DNA of 32,951 nt, taken from the NCBI GenBank assembly GCA_003235365.1, contig QJWJ01000261.1, forward strand, positions 1 through 32,951, written 5' to 3'. Each line of letters starts with the position of its first letter. Position 1 is the stretch's first letter. Source of the stretch: Deltaproteobacteria bacterium (lineage in GTDB: Bacteria; Myxococcota_A; Polyangia; Polyangiales; Polyangiaceae). Below are positions 9,025-15,982 of this stretch, one piece after another. Both the position numbers and the translations under genes were made by a program. The notes below the pieces were generated by a model. It worked only from the letters and a program-made list of their open reading frames with translations. It was not told the DNA's origin and ran no database searches.

Positions 9025-9834
9025 GTGAGCTGGATCGCGCGGACCGTCGTGGGGGCGGTCATTCTCGGGGCGTCGGTGGCTGGAAGTCTGTTCTTGATAG
9101 GCCGGCCCGATGCCTCCGATGACCCGGTTCAGGGTGAGATCATCGAGGCCGGGGCACCGCCCGGTCTGCGGCGGGGACCCGACGCTGGAGCTGGGGACGC
9201 CGGTGGGCTGCCTCTTCCTCACCCGCTCACTGCTGCGCTGTGCCCGCCCGGGATGAACTGGGTCGAGGGTGAATACTGCCCCGGCCGCGCGCGGCGCCCG
9301 AAGCGATGCGCCGTCGCGATTCGCAATCTGGGCTTCTGCATGGATGTGTTCGAGTACCCGAACCAACGAGGCGTGGTTCCCGCGGTGCTGGTTCCTTACT
9401 ACGAAGCGCAGAACGCCTGCGAAGCTGAAGGCAAACGTCTGTGTACGGAAGCCGAGTTCGCACTCGCGTGCGGCGTGCCGAAGATGCTCGAGGCATGCAA
9501 CTTCGGCAGGACCGACAAGACGGTCCTCGCCAGTCGTTTCTGGAAGCGCGAGCGAGTCGCGGAGGAACTCGTGCGTGTCGATGCGCGCCGTCCGAGCGAG
9601 CCGTCCGACTGCGTCAGCGCGCACGGGGTGTTCGATCTGCTGGGCAACGTCCAAGAGTGGGTGTCGAGCGATCATCCGAGCGGATACGGGGGGGCGATCA
9701 AGGGCGGGGGTTACAACGAGAGTTCAATCGACTGTGAACGGAGCATCCAGACGCGGTTGGTGGACGTTGGCTATCCGAACACTGGGTTCCGCTGCTGTGC
9801 CGACCCGTTGGTCGAGCCTCCGAGCGATAAATGA
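9025..9834 (+). CDS. Membrane-anchored SUMF1 (formylglycine-generating-enzyme-like) protein
   Basis: From GTG 9025 this is a 269-residue protein starting with a hydrophobic anchor (about residues 9-25, VVGAVILGASVAGSLFLIG), a Pro/Gly/Asp-rich linker and a SUMF1 domain. Domain hallmarks are MNWVEGEYC, FCMDVFEYPN, ACEAEGKRLCTEAEF, FDLLGNVQEWVSSD, IKGGGYNE and the terminal GFRCC. True formylglycine-generating enzymes oxidise a sulfatase cysteine, but many bacterial SUMF1 proteins are not enzymes of that kind; no sulfatase gene is nearby, so the substrate is unknown. The frame stays open upstream into uvrA. ATG 8914 is an alternative start, but GTG 9025 gives a compact protein beginning just before the anchor. 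It is divergent from uvrA. Confidence 0.8.
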   Translation: MSWIARTVVGAVILGASVAGSLFLIGRPDASDDPVQGEIIEAGAPPGLRRGPDAGAGDAGGLPLPHPLTAALCPPGMNWVEGEYCPGRARRPKRCAVAIRNLGFCMDVFEYPNQRGVVPAVLVPYYEAQNACEAEGKRLCTEAEFALACGVPKMLEACNFGRTDKTVLASRFWKRERVAEELVRVDARRPSEPSDCVSAHGVFDLLGNVQEWVSSDHPSGYGGAIKGGGYNESSIDCERSIQTRLVDVGYPNTGFRCCADPLVEPPSDK

Positions 9835-9855
9835 GGCTGGTTGCTAGCCCGCGAC

Positions 9856-9881
9856 GCTTCGGCTACGTTGCGCGCCGAAGC
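9856..9881 (+). terminator. Stem-loop downstream of the SUMF1 gene
   Basis: GCTTCGGC (9856-9863) and GCCGAAGC (9874-9881) form a perfect 8-bp stem with a 10-base loop, 21 bases after the stop codon. It is followed directly by a second small stem CCCCA/TGGGG. No clear U-tract, so terminator function is tentative. Confidence 0.4.
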
Positions 9882-9936
9882 CCCAACGGATGGGGTATCT
9901 CGAATCGCCGGCAATGGACGGCGAAGCAGAGGGTTG

Positions 9937-10006
9937 CTCCTGAGTCAGCCAATCGCCACCACCCAGCCACGGTTACTCCTGCGATCAGGAGTCGGGCTGG
10001 GTTGTG
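9937..10006 (+). other. Structured region with alternative pairings upstream of the tRNA
   Basis: A nested hairpin: ACCCAGCC (9961-9968) with GGCTGGGT (9995-10002) encloses ACTCCTG (9975-9981) with CAGGAGT (9986-9992). The outer arm extends past one mismatch through CAC/GTG (9957-9959 with 10004-10006). TCAGGAG (9985-9991) can also pair with an upstream CTCCTGA (9937-9943). The blocks around 9932-9944 and 9971-9983 are near-identical direct repeats (GGTT-CTCCTG). The region ends about 30 bases before the tRNA. Confidence 0.45.
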
Positions 10007-10033
10007 CGCGCTCGGAGCGAATCGAAGTCGTTG

Positions 10034-10109
10034 GGGCCTATAGCTCAATCGGTCAGAGTCCCCGGCTCATAACCGGGTTGTTCCAGGTTCGAACCCTGGT
10101 GGGCCCACC
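10034..10109 (+). tRNA. tRNA with CAT anticodon, probably tRNA-Ile2 (lysidine type)
   Basis: A complete cloverleaf: acceptor GGGCCTA with TGGGCCC, D stem GCTC/GAGT, anticodon stem CCCGG/CCGGG around loop CTCATAA (anticodon CAT), T arm CCAGG-TTCGAAC-CCTGG, discriminator A, then CC encoded without the final A. G1-C72 pairing and the stem sequence exclude initiator tRNA. C4-G69 and C5-G68 resemble tRNA-Ile2 determinants recognised by TilS, which converts C34 to lysidine so the tRNA reads AUA. A second, clearly different CAT tRNA lies at 14917-14990, which supports assigning this one to Ile2 and the other to elongator Met. The isotype remains an inference. Confidence 0.9.
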
Positions 10110-10262
10110 GTTGCGGTGTTCACTCCATTCGCGGTCCTCATTCGGACCGCCTCACACATCTGCGATCCCGTCGCGGCACCTCGGGTGCCGTCGCCGCGAC
10201 GCCGGTGGTTCGCCAGCCGCGCGTGCGAGTGCTCGCCGCGCCGTCGAGGAGCCGTTTTTTTC

Positions 10263-11057
10263 GTGAGTATTCAAGCCGAAATCGAAGCCCTGGAACAGCT
10301 CTCCGCTCTCGACCAAGAACTCGTGCGACTGGAGCAAGAGCTGGAGAAGGAGCGGGACGCCCTGGGGGGTAAGCGAGTCCAGCAGCAACAATTGGAGGCC
10401 AAGCTGGCCGCGATTCAAAGCAGCACTCACGACATGGAGCGCGTGCGCAACGAGCTAATCACCGAGGCGAGGCAGATGGGCGTACAGCTCGAACGGTCTC
10501 GGGAAAAGCTCGCGCGTTGTCGGACCGAGCGCGAAGTCAACGCCGCACAACGTGAGACCGAGGAGCTCCGCAAGCTCTATCGGGATCGTGAGATCGAGAC
10601 TCAGAAACTCGCCGGGCTCATCGAGCAGGCCCACAAGGACCAAGAGGACACCACCCAGCAGCGTGACGCCGTCGCGGCCGAGCTCGGGCAGAGCGCGGGT
10701 GCTGCCGAAACGCGCGTCGACCAGTTGGAGGCTGAAGCTGCGGCACGACGCACGGAGCGCGAGGCAGCCGTCAAATTGGTGCCGCCGGTACTCTACCGTC
10801 GCTACGAGATGATCCGCAAGCGACGCGGCAGCGCCATCTGCTACACGATCGACGGTACGTGCAGCGCTTGCCACATCTCGTTGGCACCGATGGCGTTTCA
10901 GGTGTTGCGCCGTGGCAAAGCGTTCGACCAGTGCCCGAGCTGCAACCGCATCATGTACTACCGCGACGAACCGGTCGCGTCGAACGACGGCGAAGATGCG
11001 CAAGCGGACGATTCGGATGGGGCTTCCGAGACGGATGCTTCAGAGGATGAGAGCTGA
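10263..11057 (+). CDS. Coiled-coil protein with C-terminal C4 zinc ribbon (CT398/HP0958-like)
   Basis: 264 residues from GTG 10263, with GGAG about 10 bases upstream. Residues about 1-175 are a long charged coiled-coil region (LEQLSALDQELVRLEQELE and similar). The C-terminal part carries CSAC and CPSC, a four-cysteine ribbon of the zf-RING_7 type, followed by an acidic tail. Related proteins such as Helicobacter HP0958 and Chlamydia CT398 are chaperone/adaptor-like and have been linked to RpoN stability and flagellar or secretion factors. That is suggestive given the sigma54 activator in this window, but not evidence of a link. The Ser/Thr kinase gene follows on the same strand after 85 bases that contain a strong hairpin. 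The frame is open upstream to 10116 but overlaps no feature that argues for an earlier start. Confidence 0.85.
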   Translation: MSIQAEIEALEQLSALDQELVRLEQELEKERDALGGKRVQQQQLEAKLAAIQSSTHDMERVRNELITEARQMGVQLERSREKLARCRTEREVNAAQRETEELRKLYRDREIETQKLAGLIEQAHKDQEDTTQQRDAVAAELGQSAGAAETRVDQLEAEAAARRTEREAAVKLVPPVLYRRYEMIRKRRGSAICYTIDGTCSACHISLAPMAFQVLRRGKAFDQCPSCNRIMYYRDEPVASNDGEDAQADDSDGASETDASEDES

Positions 11058-11083
11058 GAGCAGAGCGTGGGGACGTGAGCGTT

Positions 11084-11105
11084 GGCCCCTGAATAACCAG
11101 GGGCC
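11084..11105 (+). terminator. Strong stem-loop between zinc-ribbon and kinase genes
   Basis: GGCCCCTG (11084-11091) and CAGGGGCC (11098-11105) form a perfect 8-bp stem with a 6-base AATAAC loop, 26 bases after one stop codon and 26 bases before the kinase ribosome-binding site. Without a U-tract it may attenuate or punctuate rather than end transcription. Confidence 0.45.
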
Positions 11106-11131
11106 GGAGCCGTGAGCGGTGGGCAGAGGCG

Positions 11132-11137
11132 AAGGGG
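11132..11137 (+). promoter_or_regulatory. Ribosome-binding site that sets the kinase start
   Basis: AAGGGG lies 5 bases before GTG 11143. This favours that start over the in-frame GTG 11119, and gives a protein beginning MKGCPAC, the usual N-terminus of this kinase class. Confidence 0.6.
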
Positions 11138-11142
11138 TCGAC

Positions 11143-12372
11143 GTGAAAGGGTGTCCAGCCTGCTACCACCTCTATCCGCCTAACGCGGGTTTTTGCCACA
11201 TCGACGGCACTGAGCTGGTCGCGTTGTCCCGTCTTTCGCTACCCGAAGATCGGGACGACTCACTCATCGGCACCCAGGTCGGCGGTCGCTACCGAGTGTT
11301 CCGGGCCATTGCCGATGGGGGTATGGGCCGGGTTTACGAAGGCCTGGACGAGCGAGCTCGCGGCGTCGTAGCGCTCAAGGTCTTGCACCCGGAGATGGCT
11401 CGCGACTCGATCGCCACTCAGCGATTTGCTCGCGAGTTCGAGGTGGCCAGTCAGCTTCGCCACCCGCACATCGTCAACATTCTCGATCTGCGCCAGACCG
11501 ACGATGGGCGGCAAGTGTTGGTGATGGAGTACCTCAACGGCGAAGAGGTGCGCGGGGTGCTCAAGCGCGAGGGGCGGCTGTCGCCCGTGCGCATGATCCG
11601 TATGCTCAGTCAGGTGGCCCAGGCGCTCGACTTCGCCCACGAGCGCCAATGGGTTCATCGCGATCTGAAACCGGACAACATCTTTCTGTGCCAAGGACAG
11701 GGCGGAGACGACATCAAGGTCTTGGATTTCGGTTCGGTCAAGGATCGAAGCGCTGGCGCCAAGCAACTGACCGTGATGGGGACGACCATCGGCTCGCCCT
11801 TCTACATGTCTCCAGAACAGGCGCAGGGTCTGGCTACGGTGGACGCGCGCAGTGACGTGTGGGCGATGGCCGCGATCTGCTACGAGTGCGTCACTGGCCG
11901 AGTGCCGTTCACTGGGCCGCACGGCCCGAGTGTCCTGTTGCAGATTCTGGGCGCTGATCCCGAACCGCCCAGCCGCGTTGCGGAAGGTGAACTCGGTGTT
12001 CCCGTCGCACTCGATGAGGTGATGGAAGGGGGCTTGGCCAAGGAACCCAGCGCACGTTTCGCAAAGGTCGGCGACTTGGCCAACGCCGTGGGCCGGGCCT
12101 ACGGCTTGGAGGGGGACCACTCGCAGTGGGCCGACACCAACCAGGCAGAGCTGTCGTCGCGCTTGGTCATCCCGGCGGTGTCCAGCGGTCGCAGAGCGTC
12201 GCCACGCCAAGCCGCGCCGCGTGCAGTGGCGCGGCCCAACCCACGTGCTGCACGCGGGCTGGCGACCGCGACTGCGGGCCAATGGTCGCTATCGAAAGTC
12301 GCTGTCGTCGCCTTGGGGTTTGGTGTGCTCTTGGCTGCGCTGGTGGCGGTGTTTTGGAGGGTGCTTCGCTAA
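11143..12372 (+). CDS. Membrane Ser/Thr protein kinase with N-terminal zinc-binding knuckle
   Basis: 409 residues. The N-terminus has a short cysteine motif (Cys4, Cys7, Cys18, His19; CPAC and FCHIDG) typical of myxobacterial kinases. The Hanks-type kinase domain (about 50-320) has all key elements: glycine loop DGGMGRVYEG, Lys79 in ALKVL, catalytic HRDLKPDN (172-179), DFG (195-197), and activation-segment GTTIGSPFYMSPEQ with Thr/Ser that could be autophosphorylated. A basic Pro/Arg-rich linker leads to a C-terminal transmembrane helix (about 386-405) ending WRVLR, so the kinase domain faces the cytoplasm and there is no extracellular sensor. It is co-directional with the zinc-ribbon gene upstream and the PrkA-like gene 89 bases downstream. 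Substrates are unknown; FHA proteins such as the one at 2733-4034 are the usual readers of such phosphorylation. Confidence 0.93.
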   Translation: MKGCPACYHLYPPNAGFCHIDGTELVALSRLSLPEDRDDSLIGTQVGGRYRVFRAIADGGMGRVYEGLDERARGVVALKVLHPEMARDSIATQRFAREFEVASQLRHPHIVNILDLRQTDDGRQVLVMEYLNGEEVRGVLKREGRLSPVRMIRMLSQVAQALDFAHERQWVHRDLKPDNIFLCQGQGGDDIKVLDFGSVKDRSAGAKQLTVMGTTIGSPFYMSPEQAQGLATVDARSDVWAMAAICYECVTGRVPFTGPHGPSVLLQILGADPEPPSRVAEGELGVPVALDEVMEGGLAKEPSARFAKVGDLANAVGRAYGLEGDHSQWADTNQAELSSRLVIPAVSSGRRASPRQAAPRAVARPNPRAARGLATATAGQWSLSKVAVVALGFGVLLAALVAVFWRVLR

Positions 12373-12379
12373 GGAGCCG

Positions 12380-12422
12380 GGGACGCAGGAGCCGGGCTGG
12401 TGCCGGCCGAGGGCGGCGTCCC
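12380..12422 (+). other. GC-rich branched stem between kinase and PrkA-like genes
   Basis: GGGACGC (12380-12386) pairs with GCGTCCC (12416-12422) and encloses GCCGG (12391-12395) / CCGGC (12403-12407). It starts 7 bases after the kinase stop codon and ends 39 bases before the next start. No U-tract. Confidence 0.35.
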
Positions 12423-12461
12423 TGGCGGTTTCGCTAGCGCATTCGTGATAGCTTTGCGCTC

Positions 12462-14708
12462 ATGGGAACGAGCAGCGTCCTCGACGATCTTTACGACATT
12501 TCTCAGCAGGTCAGAGAGCAGTTCCGTGCGCAGCGGCGTGTGCTGTCGTTTCAGGACTACCTCGAGGTCTTCGCTGCCGATGCGCGTCGCCACAGTCGCG
12601 ACGCCGTGCAGTACATTCGAGATGCCTTCGACTACTTCGGCAAAGAAGAGGTCAGCAAGCCGTGGGGAGAGGCCACTCGCTTCCGATTGTTCGACTTGCC
12701 GTGGCTGGAGTCGCGAGACGACGGGGGAGGACTAATCGGGCAGGAAGCGGTTCAAAACGAGCTGTACCGGATCTTGAACAACTTCGCGCGCGAGGGGCGT
12801 CCGAATCGCCTGCCGCTGCTGCACGGGCCGAACGGGTCGGCGAAGAGTACGGTCGCCCGCTGCATCATGCAGGCGCTGGAACATTATTCGACGACCGACG
12901 AAGGGGCGCTGTATCGCTTCCATTGGGTGTTTCCGAGCAAACGCTCGACACGTGGTGCCATCGGGTTCGGCGACAAGTTGCTGGCCGCGAAGGAGACGGC
13001 GAGCTACGGGCAACTGCCCGAGGAGCAGATCGATGCGCGGCTGATCGACGAACTGCGGGATCACCCGCTGCTGCTCCTGCCCCGTGACGATAGGCGGGCA
13101 TTGCTCCGCAAGTTGCTGCCAAATTCTCCGCCGTCGCGAGGGGTGAACCAATGGCTGTGGCACGGTAGCCTCTCTCACAAGAACCGCGCAGTGTTCGACG
13201 CGCTGCTAGCGAGTTGCGAAGGCGATCTCGCCGAAGTGCTGCGGCACGTTCAAGTCGAGCGTTACTTCGTTTCCAAGCGCTACCGCACGGCGGCCGTGAC
13301 GATCGGCCCCGAGCTGTCCATCGATGCGGGGGAGCGGCAGATCACGGCTGATCGATCCTTGGGTGCGCTGCCTTCGAGCTTGCAGGCAGTGACGTTGTTC
13401 GAGACTCACGGCGAGTTGATCGAGGCATCGGGAGGGCTGATCGAGTTCTCCGACTTGCTCAAGCGTCCCCTGGAACGTTTCAAGTACCTGCAGATCACCG
13501 CCGAAACGGGTGAAGTGGCGTTGCCCACCCAGAACATCCGGATCAACTGCGTGATGTTGGCCAGTTCCAACGAAACCGAGCTGGCGGCGTTTCGCAAGCA
13601 TCCTGAATTCGAGAGCTTTCGCAGTCGTCTCGAGTTGATCCGCATGCCGTACTTGCTGAGCTGGCGAGACGAGCAAGCCATTTACGACACCCAGATCGCA
13701 CCGCACCTGCAGGTGCACGTCGTGCCGCATGCCACGCGTGTGGCGGCGATGTTCGCGGTGCTGACGCGTCTGAACCGTCCCAACCCCGATGGCTACCAGC
13801 GTGAGATCCGCGACATCGTGCGCAGTCTGACGGCGTTCGAGAAGCTGGAGCTGTACGCAGATGGAAAAGCGCCGGCGCGCCTCGACGCGGACAAACGCAA
13901 AGCCATCACGGCGGCAGTCGAGCAGCTGTATCGCGAGTTCGACTCGCACACGATCTACGAAGGATGTATCGGTGCGAGTCCGCGCGAGATGCGTACCGTG
14001 CTGCTCGATGCGGCGCAGAATCCAGACTTCCACGGACTGTCACCGTTTGGCGTCCTGGAGGAGCTGGATGCCTTGTGCGCCCGAGAGGTGGAGTACGTGT
14101 GGCTTCAGCTCGAAGCGATGGACGGCGGATTCCACGACCACGCGGAGTTTCGTCGCTTGGTACGGGACGAACTGCTCGAATGGACCGAGGACGAGTTCCG
14201 TCGCGCCAGCGGCCTGATCGATGAGCAGCGCTACGCCGAGTTGTTTACCCGGTACATTCATCACGTCAGCCACTGGGCGAAGAGCGAGAAAGTGCGGAAC
14301 GCGATCACCGGTGCCGACGAAGACCCCGACGAGAGGCTGATGGAAGAAGTCGAGACCCTGCTCGACCTCCCCGACCAGCCCCAGGATCTACGCCATTCGT
14401 GGATGAATCTGATTGCGGCCTGGGCGATCGATCACCCGGGGGAGGCCTTGGACATCGACGGCATCTTCAGCGTCCCCATTCGCCGGCTGCGCGATGCCGT
14501 GTTTCGCGACCGGCGTACCGCGCTGGTGCGTTTGAGTCGCAACGTGATGGTGTTGTTGCGACAAGAAGGCGCGGGGCTCGACGCGACTGAACGCCAGGAC
14601 GCTCAGCGCATGGTCGACCGGCTGTGCGCGGACTTCGGCTACGAGCCGGCGTCGGTGGCCGACACCTGCGCGATGCTGCTCAAGCTGCGATTGGACGCCC
14701 AGAACTGA
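12462..14708 (+). CDS. prkA: PrkA-family AAA+ serine protein kinase/protease-like protein
   Basis: A 748-residue member of the PrkA family. Seen: an N-terminal helical region, Walker A GPNGSAKST (122-130), a Walker B-like GGLIEF (324-329) and ASSNETEL (367-374), matching the PrkA order in which the AAA+ core precedes a helical C-terminal domain. It is about 100 residues longer than typical PrkA (about 630-650), with the extra length in the middle and at the C-terminus. PrkA of Bacillus was described as a serine kinase and later as an ATP-dependent protease affecting sporulation, and enterobacterial YeaG acts in stress adaptation, so the biochemical activity is unsettled. The usual partner genes (yeaH- and spoVR-like) are not in the window; instead a Hanks-type kinase lies upstream. 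No convincing ribosome-binding site precedes ATG 12462. Confidence 0.88.
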   Translation: MGTSSVLDDLYDISQQVREQFRAQRRVLSFQDYLEVFAADARRHSRDAVQYIRDAFDYFGKEEVSKPWGEATRFRLFDLPWLESRDDGGGLIGQEAVQNELYRILNNFAREGRPNRLPLLHGPNGSAKSTVARCIMQALEHYSTTDEGALYRFHWVFPSKRSTRGAIGFGDKLLAAKETASYGQLPEEQIDARLIDELRDHPLLLLPRDDRRALLRKLLPNSPPSRGVNQWLWHGSLSHKNRAVFDALLASCEGDLAEVLRHVQVERYFVSKRYRTAAVTIGPELSIDAGERQITADRSLGALPSSLQAVTLFETHGELIEASGGLIEFSDLLKRPLERFKYLQITAETGEVALPTQNIRINCVMLASSNETELAAFRKHPEFESFRSRLELIRMPYLLSWRDEQAIYDTQIAPHLQVHVVPHATRVAAMFAVLTRLNRPNPDGYQREIRDIVRSLTAFEKLELYADGKAPARLDADKRKAITAAVEQLYREFDSHTIYEGCIGASPREMRTVLLDAAQNPDFHGLSPFGVLEELDALCAREVEYVWLQLEAMDGGFHDHAEFRRLVRDELLEWTEDEFRRASGLIDEQRYAELFTRYIHHVSHWAKSEKVRNAITGADEDPDERLMEEVETLLDLPDQPQDLRHSWMNLIAAWAIDHPGEALDIDGIFSVPIRRLRDAVFRDRRTALVRLSRNVMVLLRQEGAGLDATERQDAQRMVDRLCADFGYEPASVADTCAMLLKLRLDAQN

Positions 14709-14916
14709 AGAATCGGAGCGGCGCGAGATGGGAGCGTCACGCCCTCGACGCAGCCGCGTTCCTTCCCCGAACATCGCGGGCAATCTCCCCCCTGATCTCG
14801 GGCAGCCGCCACGAGCAGGTGGAGAACGCCGATGGCGCTTCGTCGGCACTTGCGAAGCGTTGGGCGACCCTCCAAAACCACGAATCCCCGCGCACACAGG
14901 TGACGGGGAAGGGTAG

Positions 14917-14990
14917 TGCCGAAGAGTGGACTTGAACCACCGACACAAGGCTTATGAAGCCTCTGCTCTAACCGACTGAGCTACTTCGGC
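14917..14990 (-). tRNA. tRNA-Met(CAT), elongator
   Basis: The reverse strand folds as a full cloverleaf: acceptor GCCGAAG with CTTCGGC, D arm AGCTCAGTCGGTTAGAGC, anticodon stem GAGGC/GCCTT (closing on a G-T pair) around loop TTCATAA (anticodon CAT), T arm GTGG-TTCAAGT-CCAC and discriminator A. CCA is not encoded. The first pair G1-C72 and the anticodon stem without three consecutive G-C pairs exclude initiator tRNA. Positions 4-5 (G, A) differ from the Ile2-like tRNA at 10034-10109, so this is the elongator methionine tRNA. A consensus promoter lies just upstream. Confidence 0.95.
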
Positions 14991-15003
14991 GAATGGGGGT
15001 CGC

Positions 15004-15032
15004 ACTATGGTCGGGCACCCAAAGCGTGTCAA
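15004..15032 (-). promoter_or_regulatory. Promoter of tRNA-Met
   Basis: On the minus strand a perfect -35 TTGACA (15027-15032) and -10 CATAGT (15004-15009) are 17 bases apart. The -10 ends 13 bases before the mature tRNA 5' end, giving a very short leader. Confidence 0.7.
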
Positions 15033-15125
15033 GAGTGCCCCGGTCCGGGCGCGAACGGTTTTGCCCCAGTGGGCGCAAGTGCGGCGGCCACCGGGGGGTC
15101 GCTCACGACCACCGACGCCTGAAGC

Positions 15126-15734
15126 TCATTCGCGACCGAAGAGATCCTGGATGCGCGAGTCGAGGGCTACAGCGATCTTGTAGAGACTCGAGATCGACGG
15201 GCTCGATTCCGCCCGCTCGATTTGCGAGAGCAGCGAGATGCTCAGGCCCGTGCGGCGACTCATCTGCTTGAGCGTGAGCTCCTTCTCTTTGCGCAGCGTT
15301 CGAATGGTGTCTCCGATGATCTTGTGGAGTTGTTCCTCCGGGGTGCGCGCCAGACCTTTCTTTCGCATCACCCGCGCCAGGACCTCGCGGAATTCGTCGA
15401 CGTTGAACGGCTTCTTCAAGTAGTCGACCGCGTCGAGCTTCATCGAGGCTATCGCCGAATCCAGATTCGGGTGTGCCGTGAAAATCACGACGGCGATGTC
15501 CTTGTCGATGTTGCGGATCCGACGCAGTACCTCGATCCCGTCCAGTTTGGGCATCATCAGGTCGAGGATGATCACGTGGTAATCGCCCTGACGCACCTCG
15601 TCTTCGGCGAGGGTGGGATCGGTCAGGGCGCGGACCGTGAAACCATCACGCTCCAACAAGGTCTGCATGTACTCACAGATCTGACGGTCGTCGTCGACGA
15701 TCAGGATCCGCACGGAAGGCAATTCAATCGGCAC
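15126..15734 (-). CDS. Response regulator: receiver domain fused to XRE-type HTH
   Basis: 202 residues from GTG 15734, with AGGAG 6 bases upstream. Residues about 8-125 form a CheY-like receiver with all phosphorylation residues: acidic pair in VDDD, phosphoacceptor Asp58 in IILDLMMP, Thr86 in FTAHPN and Lys108 in YLKKPF. Residues about 138-197 are a Cro/C1-type (XRE) helix-turn-helix (TLKQMSRRTGLSISLLSQIE). Most response regulators use OmpR, NarL or Fis-type DNA-binding domains, so an XRE output is uncommon. There is no adjacent histidine kinase, so it is an orphan. The nearest kinase, at 29455-30861, is far away. Its own promoter is bracketed by an 8-bp inverted repeat, consistent with autoregulation. 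Target genes are unknown. Confidence 0.92.
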   Translation of the reverse strand: MPIELPSVRILIVDDDRQICEYMQTLLERDGFTVRALTDPTLAEDEVRQGDYHVIILDLMMPKLDGIEVLRRIRNIDKDIAVVIFTAHPNLDSAIASMKLDAVDYLKKPFNVDEFREVLARVMRKKGLARTPEEQLHKIIGDTIRTLRKEKELTLKQMSRRTGLSISLLSQIERAESSPSISSLYKIAVALDSRIQDLFGRE

Positions 15735-15761
15735 TCGTCACTCCTGTAGGCAGCAAGAAAT

Positions 15762-15814
15762 TGCACTCACACTATAAGCACAATTGCGTTACAGTGCCAC
15801 TTTATTTGAGTGCA
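15762..15814. repeat. Inverted repeat bracketing the receiver-XRE promoter
   Basis: TGCACTCA (15762-15769) and its exact reverse complement TGAGTGCA (15807-15814), half-site centres 45 bases apart. They flank the candidate promoter at 15771-15799, one near the expected start point and one just upstream of the -35. Candidate operator for the XRE domain of the adjacent gene. Confidence 0.4.
15771..15799 (-). promoter_or_regulatory. Candidate promoter of the receiver-XRE gene
   Basis: Minus strand: -10 TATAGT (15771-15776) and -35-like TGGCAC (15794-15799) with a 17-base spacer, about 37 bases upstream of the start codon, in a conspicuously AT-rich stretch for this genome. The -35 is weak, so an activator may help or the element may be overcalled. 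Confidence 0.4.
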
Positions 15815-15846
15815 CGGTTAAGTCACTGAAATCACAGGAGAATTCG

Positions 15847-15862
15847 AGGGGCTTTCGCCCCT
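15847..15862 (-). terminator. Stem-loop with GAAA tetraloop downstream of metF
   Basis: On the minus strand AGGGGC-GAAA-GCCCCT: a perfect 6-bp stem closed by a GNRA-type tetraloop, about 120 bases after the metF stop codon. No U-tract follows. On the plus strand the same stem is followed by only TTC. Confidence 0.35.
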
Positions 15863-15982
15863 TTCAGGGATGTTTGTGGGGCGTCAGGGTTCGGCGATGG
15901 CGTGCTTCGCGCGTCGACCGAGATCTCGTCGTGTGTTCACCTGATCGGACAATAGCGAGGAACGTTCGCGGTGGCTGAAACG

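Noticed and set aside
15785..15799. Sigma54 -24/-12 promoter before the receiver-XRE gene, suggested by TGGCAC on the minus strand
   Set aside because: The GG and GC doublets are 9 bases apart instead of the required 10, and the TTGC element is missing. A sigma70-type pair with 17-base spacing fits better.
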